From Whitmania pigra (Eukaryota; Annelida; Clitellata; Hirudinida; Haemopidae): a DNA stretch of 64,000 bases. Where the stretch lies: contig JAJTWR010000431.1 in assembly GCA_021613335.1 (NCBI GenBank), positions 1,674,001-1,738,000 on the forward strand. The letters are read 5' to 3'. The stretch's first letter is position 1. Every line of letters begins with the position of its first letter. A program made the position numbers and the translations under genes. Below are positions 1-8,985 of this stretch, one piece after another. The notes under the pieces are model-generated. The model was not told the DNA's origin. It saw only the letters and a program-made list of their open reading frames with translations, and did no database searches.

Positions 1-482
1 GTACCTCAGATTATGGTTGCATTAGCGATAATTGTAGGCCTCCGAGCGCTACCTATGGCGCGTTCACGTGTGCCCCGCCTCGGTGTTCTCCGAATTGCAG
101 AGAAGGAAATATTTGTGTTGTAAATGAAGACTGCCTCTCGACCATTTGCGACTTAAGTTCGAACAAGTGCGCTGCAATGGCATGCTCTCCCAATTGCAAA
201 GTTGGTGAAGCTTGCTCAAAACCAGAGGACTGCTACACGCAGGTTTGCAGTAGGGTTAACAATAAGTGTTTCAGCGTGATTTGTTCGGGAAATTGTTTTC
301 GAGGTGATCGCTGTACAAAAGCCGAGGACTGCATATCCAAAAACTGCTCTGGAGAGTTCGGCGTATGCCTACGACCTGCATGCGCTGATCTCGCAGTTGG
401 GAAGAAATGTGATGTGGGTCAGATTTGTGAGAGAGATGACGATTGCATTTCCGATATGTGCTCAAATTTCAAGTGTAAATAG
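1..482 (+). CDS. Cys-rich repeat protein, 5' end outside window (partial)
   Basis: The frame is open from base 3 to the TAA at 480-482, so this is the C-terminal 159 residues of a longer protein. It consists of Cys modules of the form C-x3-C-x4-C-x5-DC-x4-C-x(n)-C (for example around CSPNC and NEDCLSTIC), the same module as in the next two genes. An internal ATG at 177 is not the real start because the module pattern continues upstream of it. By analogy with the neighbours it is probably an exported lipoprotein, but its signal sequence is not in the window. No enzymatic motif is visible. It is AT-richer than the housekeeping genes further right. Function is unknown; bacterial proteins of this look are sometimes labelled Dickkopf-like Cys-rich, which says nothing about their role. 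Confidence 0.8.
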   Translation, partial: TSDYGCISDNCRPPSATYGAFTCAPPRCSPNCREGNICVVNEDCLSTICDLSSNKCAAMACSPNCKVGEACSKPEDCYTQVCSRVNNKCFSVICSGNCFRGDRCTKAEDCISKNCSGEFGVCLRPACADLAVGKKCDVGQICERDDDCISDMCSNFKCK

Positions 483-604
483 GCCCTCTCCGAAAACTAG
501 AGTTAGCCGTTATGTAGATCGTTCAGTACTAGAATTGAATTCACGCCAGGAAAATGCAATAGTTTGCCGAGGATTGTGATGAGAACAGCGTTTAGAGGAG
601 CCAA

Positions 605-2674
605 ATGAAATTTCAGAAACTGTTGTTAGCACTTTCAGTACTATTCTTCGGCTGTAGCAGCCTTACGAACTTTCTTCCAAAGTGTACGACAAGCTGCGAT
701 GCCGGTGAGTCTTGCGAACAAAACTCTGAGTGCCTGTCGGGCAGCTGTAGTGGTGGCGTGTGCGTCACGCCGGTGTGCTCCCCAGACTGTCCGTACGGAG
801 CTCGCTGCTCTGCTCATGTTGAATGCACCTCTAAAAATTGTAAAGATGGATTCTGTGTTGATTCATCATGCAGGCCGAGTTGTGCCATCGGTGCTCAGTG
901 CGACATCGGAGATGATTGCACATCAAAAGTCTGCATACTGGGCAGATGCACTACTCCCACCTGCGCACCCAATTGTCCCAATGGCGCTGGATGTTTCTAC
1001 GGCACCGATTGTCAATCGGGTAATTGTAGTTCAACACGAATCTGCATCCCGCCGATTTGTGCTTTAGCTGGCTGCACCGATGGGTCGAAATGTACCTCTG
1101 CCTCAGACTGCATTTCGCGGAACTGCAGTGCGGGATTTTGTGCCACTCCAAAATGCGCTCCGAACTGCCTGCTTTACCAGCCTTGTAGTTCGAGTGCCAA
1201 CTGCGCAAGTAACAATTGTCGCGCACCCAATGAGACCTCAAGCGCAAATACTTGTGGCCCGCCCTCGTGTGCCCCTAATTGCGCACTTGAAGTGGGCTGC
1301 AATCTGAACGACGATTGCCTCTCGGGGTATTGCGATGCAACAAGGCACAAATGTGCTGTGGCACCATGCTCTCCAAATTGCGCCAATGGAGTCAATTGCC
1401 TGAAGGATAGTGATTGCTCGTCCAGAATCTGCAGTCAGAATAAGTGCGGCACGCCCAGTTGCTCCCCAAATTGTCCACCTGGTGCCATTTGTGTCTACAG
1501 CAGCGACTGTCAATCAGGCAATTGTGGTTCCAGCAGGACGTGTATACCTCCCGCTTGCGCGTCTACCGGTTGCAGTGATGGGTATCGATGCGAAAATTCT
1601 AGTAACTGCTACTCCAAGAACTGCGTCAACGGCATATGCCAGCAGCCGTCGTGCTCACCCAATTGTACCTACGGTCGGCCCTGCACCTCTAATGGCAATT
1701 GCATAAGTAACAACTGTTTGACGACTTCTGCTACCCCAGCGCTCGCATATACTTGCGGATCTCCACCATGCTACCCATCTTGTAAAGTAGGCTCCGAATG
1801 CGAGAGCAATATTGATTGCCAGTCTGGCAACTGCAACCAAAGCACCCACAAGTGTGCTCCGCCTGCCTGTTCGCCAAATTGCACTCCCGGGCAAAGTTGC
1901 TATTTGTCTCTCGACTGCCTCTCTGGCAATTGTGGCCCACAAAACACCTGTATCCCGCCAGAATGCGCCGGCGAAAAGTGCACAGAAGGGGCAAAGTGCG
2001 GCGCAAACAGTGACTGTCAATCCAACAGCTGCGTTTCTGGATATTGCGTGCCTCCGATGTGTAGTCAGCGTTGTACACTCGACCAGCCCTGCACCACGAA
2101 TGCAAACTGCTTGAGCGGCAATTGCCGCCCATCGCCAGTCTACCGTGGAATCAATACCTGCGGTCCACCTGGTTGCTCTCCCAATTGCGCGAATGGAGAC
2201 TCTTGTAACATAAATACAGATTGTACCTCTACAATATGTGAGGCAGGATACAGCAAATGTGCCGCTGCCACTTGCCCGCCGTTCTGTCGATATGGAACCA
2301 AGTGCACAAGCGATAGCGAGTGTTATTCTAAAAACTGCAATGCCACTACCAAGACTTGTGACTATGTTTCTTGTCATCCGAATTGTGGAAAAGGGTCGTG
2401 GTGTGGAGATGGTTCTGATTGCCTCTCCCTCCTTTGTTCAAGCCCCACTGGAATTTGTATAAGTCCATCCTGCGCTTCGTCTCCATACCGCTGTCCTTTG
2501 GGTTATCCGTGCCAAGAACACAGTGACTGTTTCTTCCGAATTTGCACTCAGGGGAAATGTGCCCGAGCGCCCTGTGCTTCAGCCGGCACCTGTCCTTCTG
2601 GGGCACCATGTGAAAACAACACCCAGTGCCTCTCTGGCAAGTGCGAACGCGATTTGAAGTATTGCATCCAATAG
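605..2674 (+). CDS. Cys-rich lipoprotein with 20 tandem modules
   Basis: The 689-aa product begins with a lipoprotein signal (MKFQKLL, hydrophobic core, lipobox LFFGC near residue 17), so it should be secreted and lipidated. The rest is about 20 tandem modules of 30-40 residues, each with six Cys in the pattern C-x3-C-x4-C-x5-(D/N/E)C-x4-C-x(n)-C, probably disulfide-bonded outside the inner membrane. Modules differ in type, and the types recur in the same order (see findings), so the array grew by duplicating blocks of 4-5 modules. The start is supported by AGAGGAG seven bases before ATG 605. It lies 122 bp after the preceding paralogue and 14 bp before the next one, consistent with one transcript. 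I recognise no catalytic domain; a surface or adhesive role would be a guess. Confidence 0.85.
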   Translation: MKFQKLLLALSVLFFGCSSLTNFLPKCTTSCDAGESCEQNSECLSGSCSGGVCVTPVCSPDCPYGARCSAHVECTSKNCKDGFCVDSSCRPSCAIGAQCDIGDDCTSKVCILGRCTTPTCAPNCPNGAGCFYGTDCQSGNCSSTRICIPPICALAGCTDGSKCTSASDCISRNCSAGFCATPKCAPNCLLYQPCSSSANCASNNCRAPNETSSANTCGPPSCAPNCALEVGCNLNDDCLSGYCDATRHKCAVAPCSPNCANGVNCLKDSDCSSRICSQNKCGTPSCSPNCPPGAICVYSSDCQSGNCGSSRTCIPPACASTGCSDGYRCENSSNCYSKNCVNGICQQPSCSPNCTYGRPCTSNGNCISNNCLTTSATPALAYTCGSPPCYPSCKVGSECESNIDCQSGNCNQSTHKCAPPACSPNCTPGQSCYLSLDCLSGNCGPQNTCIPPECAGEKCTEGAKCGANSDCQSNSCVSGYCVPPMCSQRCTLDQPCTTNANCLSGNCRPSPVYRGINTCGPPGCSPNCANGDSCNINTDCTSTICEAGYSKCAAATCPPFCRYGTKCTSDSECYSKNCNATTKTCDYVSCHPNCGKGSWCGDGSDCLSLLCSSPTGICISPSCASSPYRCPLGYPCQEHSDCFFRICTQGKCARAPCASAGTCPSGAPCENNTQCLSGKCERDLKYCIQ

Positions 2675-2688
2675 GACGAGATACAAAA

Positions 2689-3999
2689 GTGCATTTATTA
2701 CTTCTCTCGGTTTCGGTGTTCATGCTCATCCTGGGCGGTTGTACGACTTCCCCAGAGATTTCCTCTTGTGGTACTCGTTGTGATGCGAGCGTAGAGTGTG
2801 TGGATGGTTCCTCCTGCTCATCAGGGAGCTGTGATGGGGGAGTCTGTGTGCCGAAAAGCTGCTCGCCGCAATGCGCTTTGGGTGAACCCTGTGCGAAGCC
2901 CGGTGATTGCAGTTCCGGCGTGTGTGCCGAAGGAAAGTGCACGGAGCGTACGTGCAGTTCCGCTTGTGGGCTTGGCGAGCCCTGTGCGAATCCCGGTGAT
3001 TGCAGTTCCGGCGTATGCACAGGCGGGAAGTGCGCAGAGCGTACCTGCAGTCCCGTCTGTGGAGTAGGCGAACACTGCGCACAGGCTACCGATTGCGCTT
3101 CAAAAAGCTGTGCTGGAGGTCAGTGCGCTCCACCTGCTTGCTGGAATCAATCTTCGAACTGTGTCGTCGGAGAGATTTGTCGCGACGAGACCGACTGCTT
3201 ATATAAGATTTGCACGTCAGGAAAATGTGCGGCACCGGAGTGTCTTACGAGCGGTACCTGCTTCAATGGCGCCCCCTGTCTCAATGAAGGTGAATGCCTG
3301 TCGGGGAATTGCGACCTCGCAACCCATGCCTGCATCGCTCCGGTCTGCGCTTCCGCACCAGCCAAATGTCGATATGGTGATAAGTGCTCGTCAAATAGCG
3401 ATTGCGCCTCGTTTGAGTGTACGGGTCCGCGAACCTGGAACCCCGGAGCCTGCGATGCCCCAGTCTGCATGCGATGGGGCTTGTGTCAGCTCGGAGAGCC
3501 TTGTACTGAACATCGTGAGTGCCGCTCCGACAATTGTGACACAGGTAAAACGAACAAGTGCCTTCCTCCGAAGTGCGCATCAAAGGCAGTGAAATGCAGA
3601 TTCGCCGAACCTTGCTCGGATAATTCAGACTGCGGCTCTGGGGTCTGCGATTCGGGACTCTCAAATACCTGTAAATTTGGAAAGTGTGCGGCAACGAACA
3701 GTTGCGCTTTGGGGGAGCACTGTGACGGGCCCAGAGACTGTCTCAGTTATGAATGCGATATTTACACCAGCAAATGCATGCTACCGATATGCGCGTACGA
3801 AAAGGAGCTCTGCTATCCAGGATTCTACTGCCTCTCCTCTGCTACATGTATTACTGGGTACTGTGATGCGGAGAAGAGTAGGTGTGTGGAACCTCCCTGC
3901 GTTGGTACAAAGAATTGCGGGCTTGGAGAGTTTTGCTACGACAATAGTCACTGCCTCTCGACGAAATGCGACCGAAACACGAGTAGGTGCGTCAATTAG
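2689..3999 (+). CDS. Cys-rich lipoprotein with 12 tandem modules
   Basis: I start this gene at GTG 2689, preceded by AGGACGAG about 8 bases upstream; an in-frame ATG at 2626 lies inside the previous gene and would precede the signal peptide with a charged tail. From the GTG the product has 436 residues with a hydrophobic core and a lipobox (LGGC) typical of an outer-membrane lipoprotein. Twelve six-Cys modules follow, of the same family as the two upstream genes. Modules 2 and 3 (roughly 2868-3040) are nearly identical at DNA level (shared CCCGGTGATTGCAGTTCC), a sign of recent internal duplication. The 14-bp gap from the preceding stop suggests cotranscription. Function is unknown. Confidence 0.82.
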   Translation: MHLLLLSVSVFMLILGGCTTSPEISSCGTRCDASVECVDGSSCSSGSCDGGVCVPKSCSPQCALGEPCAKPGDCSSGVCAEGKCTERTCSSACGLGEPCANPGDCSSGVCTGGKCAERTCSPVCGVGEHCAQATDCASKSCAGGQCAPPACWNQSSNCVVGEICRDETDCLYKICTSGKCAAPECLTSGTCFNGAPCLNEGECLSGNCDLATHACIAPVCASAPAKCRYGDKCSSNSDCASFECTGPRTWNPGACDAPVCMRWGLCQLGEPCTEHRECRSDNCDTGKTNKCLPPKCASKAVKCRFAEPCSDNSDCGSGVCDSGLSNTCKFGKCAATNSCALGEHCDGPRDCLSYECDIYTSKCMLPICAYEKELCYPGFYCLSSATCITGYCDAEKSRCVEPPCVGTKNCGLGEFCYDNSHCLSTKCDRNTSRCVN

Positions 4000-4314
4000 T
4001 TTGAGGAGAACTAACGGCATCGATGTAGCTGCACCGGTCTAGGTTCCCCAACCGTTTCGACACTCCGCGCCAGTCGGTAGCATAAAATAGCATTTGAAAA
4101 TCGACCTGTAATCGATGAATTGACGAACTCTCCGTACTGGTAGGGCGGAAATTCTGCCGATCGGTCGATGAATTTTCAATAGGGTAGTATAAAATATTAG
4201 TAGCAAAATAATATAGTAATCCATATGTTACAGTGAGCATAAGGACAGAAATGCCTGTGTATCATCTCCTTGTTCATGTTTTTCCACATTCCCTCTATGG
4301 ACAAGGAGTAGTAG
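4000..4314 (+). other. AT-rich intergenic region
   Basis: This 315-bp gap contains no convincing gene. It is distinctly AT-rich, especially 4170-4220. A 10-bp direct repeat TCGATGAATT occurs at 4112-4121 and 4165-4174. The right end carries a strong ribosome binding site (AAGGAG) just upstream of ATG 4315, so the promoter of the next gene is probably here. I could not define a terminator with a T-run for the upstream gene. Confidence 0.5.
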
Positions 4315-6381
4315 ATGCTTCGCTGTCGAACCCATTCTTTCATCGCTTTATTATTTACAGTTGCGGTTAGCACCGCTGGATGCAGTCTGGATCTCGGAGT
4401 GCCCGGTGGTGATTCAGGCAGCCTTGTCACGGGGGGAAATCCTCAAGATAGGAAGACTGATGCCGGGAATCCGGGCATCGTGAAACAAGGTTCGAGCGAT
4501 GCCGGTGATAAACGGACGGCTAAGTGCTCAGTGACGCCCGGGACCTGTACTGTCGGCTTGCCGATAGACGACGACAATTCCTCGGCTTGTGGAGCGTCGC
4601 GGAAGTGGAAATGTACCTATGCAGGAACGCAGGATTCCTGCGAATCCAAGAACAGTAACTGCGTCTGCGACACCGTTACCCTTGGGAAGTGCGTTACCGG
4701 ATCTCCTGGAAACGATGAGAATGCCAATAGCTGCGGTGATAAGCGGACCTGGACCTGCAGTTCCGGAGGTGCTGTAACCAAATGCGAGGGAACGAATCCG
4801 GCATGCGGCTGTGGAACGACCCCCGGTACCTGTTCTGCTGGTCTGGTCGCTGCTGATGACAGCAAATCTTCGAGTTGCGGTGTGACGCGCTACTGGAGCT
4901 GTGGTGGCGGTAAAGTGTTCACCTGGTGTCGATTCGAGTACCCTAAATGCGTTTGCAGCACTGAACCCGGAAAGTGCATCACCGGTTATCCCTTCAGCGA
5001 TGATGGTGCAGGAGGAAACTGTGGGTCGAGTCGGTACTGGGCCTGTGCTGCTGGAGGCGATCACGTAAGTTGTTATTCCGCGAATCCTGGCTGTCAGTGT
5101 GGCACGAAACCGAACACTTGCATTACCGGATATCCGTCAGATGATAACGGTGTAACGAGCTGCGGAACACGTCGGACCTGGAAATGTGGAGCCGGGAGTA
5201 ATCGCGCTGAATGTTCCTTGGAGAATCCTACGTGCAATTGTGGCAGGGTAGGTGGAACCTGTGTCGTGGGTACGAAGAGCAACGACAACAATGCTACTGC
5301 CTGCGGAACGGTGCGGAACTGGACATGCGTCAACGGTAGCGAACAGAACTCTTGCTCGCTTGACAACGGAGCTTGCGTCTGTGGCGCTACCGCGGGAACC
5401 TGCGTGAACAGCACACTCGTCGATGACAATCAACTGACCGGGTGCGATACGGCGAGAAAGTGGAGCTGCCGAACCGCAGATCAAAAGTTGGTCGCATGCA
5501 AGAGGGAAAACACCCAGCCTTGCGCCTGGGCAACAGTAAAGAGTGTGACGTTCCCGATGGGCGTTCGACCGCCGAATACTCCCGATTATGCGAAAGCGCC
5601 GCTCTATGGTGTTTGGGGAAGCACACCGGATCGTTTCTGGGCCGTTGGCACTTGGGGAACGATCATCCGGTGGACGGGAGCAAAATGGGAAACTACCGAC
5701 TCTAGGTCAACGCAGATCTACTCCGCTGTTTGGGGGGCCAATGCTGACTTTGTTTGGCTCATCGGCGATTTCGGTCATACCCATTACAGAACGCCCGCTG
5801 GAAGTAGTCTTATTTGGAGCGGCACTGATAATAACCTCAACGGTATACATGGCGTGAACACCGTTACGGTTTGGGCGGTTGGCGACAACGGTACCATCAT
5901 CGTATGGGACGGAAATAACTGGGGTCCCATGCAGTCAGGTGTCACTGCTAAACTCAATGGAGTTTGGGGAAGCAGTGCGACGAGTGCCTGGGCCATTGGC
6001 GAACGGGGGACTGTGCTGAGGCTTAACGGGACCAAATGGACCGCTCTGCCGATCGTCACCCAAGAGAATCTCACTGCGATTTGGGGCTTGAGTGCAAATG
6101 ATGTGTGGGTTGTTGGCCAGCGGGGCACCATCCTACACTGGGATGGAACGAACTGGAGCGCGGTGTCGAGTGGAACGCAAAAGAACCTCAACGACGTTTG
6201 GGGAAGCCGGGCTAATGATGTTTGGGCTGTTGGAGATAACGGCACCTTGCTCCGTTGGAACGGCACCAGCTGGACCTCGTCCGCGAGCGGAACGACTGAG
6301 CACTTGACGAGCATCTGGGGAACCGCCGACACGAATGTTTGGGTGGTTGGAGATAATGGAACTCTCCTCCATTTCAACTAG
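4315..6381 (+). CDS. Lipoprotein with Cys-rich repeats and seven-bladed propeller
   Basis: The 688-aa product has a lipoprotein signal peptide (MLRCRTHSF, hydrophobic core, lipobox STAGC) and a low-complexity Gly/Asp linker. Residues about 65-400 hold seven Cys-rich repeats built around PGTC, a DD pair, CG-x2-R-x-W-x-C and a closing C-x-C. These differ from the modules of the three upstream genes. Residues about 410-688 hold seven repeats with VWG...VWAVG-x2-GT-(I/L)-x-RW, typical of a beta-propeller of the BNR/Ycf48-like kind. ATG 4315 follows a good AAGGAG. Such architectures are known as surface lipoproteins in myxobacteria-like genomes, but no ligand or enzyme activity can be inferred. 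Codon use is AT-richer than in the right-hand neighbours. Confidence 0.85.
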   Translation: MLRCRTHSFIALLFTVAVSTAGCSLDLGVPGGDSGSLVTGGNPQDRKTDAGNPGIVKQGSSDAGDKRTAKCSVTPGTCTVGLPIDDDNSSACGASRKWKCTYAGTQDSCESKNSNCVCDTVTLGKCVTGSPGNDENANSCGDKRTWTCSSGGAVTKCEGTNPACGCGTTPGTCSAGLVAADDSKSSSCGVTRYWSCGGGKVFTWCRFEYPKCVCSTEPGKCITGYPFSDDGAGGNCGSSRYWACAAGGDHVSCYSANPGCQCGTKPNTCITGYPSDDNGVTSCGTRRTWKCGAGSNRAECSLENPTCNCGRVGGTCVVGTKSNDNNATACGTVRNWTCVNGSEQNSCSLDNGACVCGATAGTCVNSTLVDDNQLTGCDTARKWSCRTADQKLVACKRENTQPCAWATVKSVTFPMGVRPPNTPDYAKAPLYGVWGSTPDRFWAVGTWGTIIRWTGAKWETTDSRSTQIYSAVWGANADFVWLIGDFGHTHYRTPAGSSLIWSGTDNNLNGIHGVNTVTVWAVGDNGTIIVWDGNNWGPMQSGVTAKLNGVWGSSATSAWAIGERGTVLRLNGTKWTALPIVTQENLTAIWGLSANDVWVVGQRGTILHWDGTNWSAVSSGTQKNLNDVWGSRANDVWAVGDNGTLLRWNGTSWTSSASGTTEHLTSIWGTADTNVWVVGDNGTLLHFN

Positions 6382-6445
6382 CGTGTGAGAAGGAACGCTT
6401 GGCCAAGATTGGAAACAAGCTGTACCTGAGAGCGTAGAATAGAGT

Positions 6446-6487
6446 GTTTCGTCACGCGACCTACTTGCGTGGGTTGCGTGACGAAAC
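6446..6487. terminator. Inverted repeat between convergent genes
   Basis: GTTTCGTCACGC (6446-6457) and GCGTGACGAAAC (6476-6487) form a perfect 12-bp inverted repeat with an 18-nt loop. It lies 64 bp after the lipoprotein stop and overlaps the last codons of the convergent paiB-like gene. No T-run follows on either strand, so a bidirectional terminator or RNA-stabilising hairpin is an inference. Confidence 0.5.
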
Positions 6488-7102
6488 CAGTGCTGAGACC
6501 AGGGGGTTTGCGTGCGGGTCGTCGAGGTTTGCGAGCCCCTCCGCAACCCCCTGGGCATCTTCGGGAGTCTTGTTCTGGCTCATCTTCCACTTGCCTTTGA
6601 TGCTGGATATCTGAATCTCGAGGCCGACAATCGCCTTGAATTGCGCATCGAGATAGTCTGGCGGCGCATCGGACACCTCCCAAGGGGTCGCTCGTTTGTG
6701 CTCCTGGGAATGGGTGAGTTCTTCAACTTGCTGCCGCAGCCAATCGGCGGAGTGGATGACCGTCGGCGCACCCTTCACCTCGACGAGCTCGTAGTTCCAC
6801 GTCGGGACCACTTTTTGGGTCTTGGCCTTCGAGGGGTACCAGCTCGGAGTCACGTAGGTATCGACGCCCAGGAACACCACGAGACATTCGGAGACTTGGG
6901 CCAAGTCGCGCCAATGGGGATTTGCCCGGGCCAAGTGTGCCACGAGCGTCGGCTTCTCGGGAGCACCCCGCAGGCGGAACGGAATGGGCGAGGCCATGAG
7001 TCCAGAGGCCCCCGAGGAGAACAGCATCCCGAGCGGCTGGCGTGCAATGAGGTCTGCCAAGACTTCGGGATTGGTCTCTAAGAAACTCGATGGAATGTAC
7101 AT
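6461..7102 (-). CDS. paiB: PaiB-like FMN-binding regulator family protein
   Basis: The 213-aa product matches the PaiB family of flavin-binding split-barrel proteins: it begins MYIPSSF, continues with LIARQPLGMLFS, an xASPIPF strand and later a TWNYELV-type segment. In Bacillus subtilis PaiB is described as a negative regulator of sporulation and protease genes; in other bacteria members are mostly uncharacterised flavin-reductase-fold proteins. I chose ATG 7102 because GGAGG lies five bases upstream; a GTG two codons earlier is the alternative. It stands alone after glmS on the same strand (39 bp gap), so it may be read through from glmUS. Confidence 0.78.
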   Translation of the reverse strand: MYIPSSFLETNPEVLADLIARQPLGMLFSSGASGLMASPIPFRLRGAPEKPTLVAHLARANPHWRDLAQVSECLVVFLGVDTYVTPSWYPSKAKTQKVVPTWNYELVEVKGAPTVIHSADWLRQQVEELTHSQEHKRATPWEVSDAPPDYLDAQFKAIVGLEIQISSIKGKWKMSQNKTPEDAQGVAEGLANLDDPHANPLVSALVSSRNPRK

Positions 7103-7141
7103 GCGCACCTCCGTCGGCAGTTACGCGCTGCCGACGCGACA

Positions 7142-8747
7142 CTATTCGACTGTGACGCTCTTCGCGAGGTTGCGTGGCTGGTCGACGTCGGTCCCGCGCA
7201 TATCGGCGATGTGGTACGCAAAAAGCTGGAGCGGCAGGGTGGCGATGAGCGGGCTTACGAATTCGCTTGCCGCGGGGATGGTCATCGTCGCATCGGACAG
7301 CTTGGCGATTTGAGTGTCTCGCTCGTCGACGATGGAAATCACCGGGGCCCCGCGCGCGCGCACCTCTTGGAGGTTCCCGACGATTTTCTCGTAGTGGATG
7401 CGTGGCTCCGAGGGCGCGATGACGACGACCGGCAGGGACTCGTCGATGAGGGCTATCGGCCCATGCTTCATTTCGCCGCCCGCGTAGCCCTCCGCGTGCG
7501 AGTAGCTGATTTCCTTGAGCTTGAGGGCGCCTTCGAGGGCGACCGGGAAATACGGCCCGCGCCCCAAGAAGAGGTAGCCGCGGGAGTTGAGATAGCGGCT
7601 CGCGACGGCCTTCACTTCGGCCTCCCGCGAGAGGACTTCATCGAGAAGCGCTGGCACCGAGGTGAGCTCTTCGAGGAGGAGGCGCGCAGCTTCGGCGCTG
7701 AGTGTCCCGCGGAGGCGGCCTAACCGAATGGCGAGGAGCGCCAGCATGGCGAGCTGGGTCGTGAAGGCCTTGGTCGAGGCAACGCCGATTTCGGGGCCAG
7801 CGTGGGTCATCAGGCAGGCATCGGCCTCGCGGGTCATTGCCGAGCCGACGACATTGCAAAGGCCGATGGTGTTGGCCCCAAGAGACTTCGCTTTGCGCAG
7901 TGCGCCCAAGGTGTCGAGGGTCTCGCCGGATTGGGTGACCGCGAGGGCGAGCTCGTTGGGTCCGAGGATTGGGTCCCGGTAGCGAAACTCACTCGCGAGT
8001 TCCACGTTCACCGGGAGCCGGGCGATGTGTTCCAAGTACCAACGGCCGACGAGGCCAGAGTGGTAGGAGGTGCCGCAGGCGACAATCCACATGCGCTCAA
8101 TCGCTCGGGCTGCCGCCTCGTCGATGGTCCAGCCGTCGAAGTGTACGTCGCCAGCGCTGCGGAGCGCGCGCCCCCGGAGCGTATCGGCGACCGCGCGGGG
8201 CTGCTCGAAAATCTCCTTGTGCATGAAGTGCTTGTGGCCGTCTTTTTCGGCGACGGCGATGTTCCAGGTGAGGGTATTCGACGGGCGCTCGACGGGGGCG
8301 CCAGCGCGGTCCCAGATTTTTACGCCGCTGCGGCGAAGCTCGACGAGGTCGCCGTCGTGGAGGTAGATGACTTCACGGGTTGATTCGAGCACCGCCGCCA
8401 CGTCGGAAGCGACGAAATTCTCTCCTTTGCCAAGGCCGAGGAGGAGCGGCTGGGCATCCCGTGCACAGATGATGGCGTCGGGCTCGTCGCTGGAGAGCGC
8501 GACGAGCGCATAGGTGCCGCGCGCATGGACGAGGGCGTGACGAACTGCTTCTTGCAGTGAGCAGGAGCGGGCGCTGAGCTCAGCCTCGATGAGATGGGCA
8601 AACACTTCGGAGTCGGTCTCCGACGAAAACGCATGCTTCTCGCGGATGAGGCGCTCTTTGAGCTCTAAGTGATTTTCGAGGATGCCGTTGTGGACGACCG
8701 AGACTTGCCGGTAGGTGTGGGGGTGGGCGTTTTCATCGGTCGGCCGT

Positions 8748-8779
<32 letters not shown>

Positions 8780-8980
8780 GAGTGAACCCTTGAGCGGCGC
8801 TGCTTTGAGCTTCGCTTCGAGGTTTCGCAGTTTCCCGGTCGAACGGTGCACCGAGACCCGACCCTCGTGGAGAATGGCGATGCCGGCCGAGTCGTAGCCG
8901 CGGTACTCGAGGTGCTTCAATCCAGCGAGGATGAGTGAAGCGGCGTCGCGCTCGCCGATGTAACCGATGATGCCGCACAT
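7142..8980 (-). CDS. glmS: Glutamine-fructose-6-phosphate aminotransferase
   Basis: GlmS makes glucosamine-6-phosphate from fructose-6-phosphate and glutamine, the first step towards UDP-GlcNAc for peptidoglycan and lipid A. The 612-aa product begins MCGIIGYIG, so Cys2 becomes the N-terminal nucleophile of the glutaminase domain. Later motifs include GIGHTRWATHG, HNG, two SIS domains (GTSYHSG, SGET) and the C-terminal LAKSVTVE tail. The start is fixed by this catalytic Cys; the frame remains open 18 codons further upstream but that would bury the Cys. A purine-rich AAGGAC lies about 10 bases upstream. It follows glmU by 5 bp, so the two form an operon that supplies and then activates GlcN-6-P. 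Confidence 0.97.
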
Positions 8981-8985
8981 ATTCG

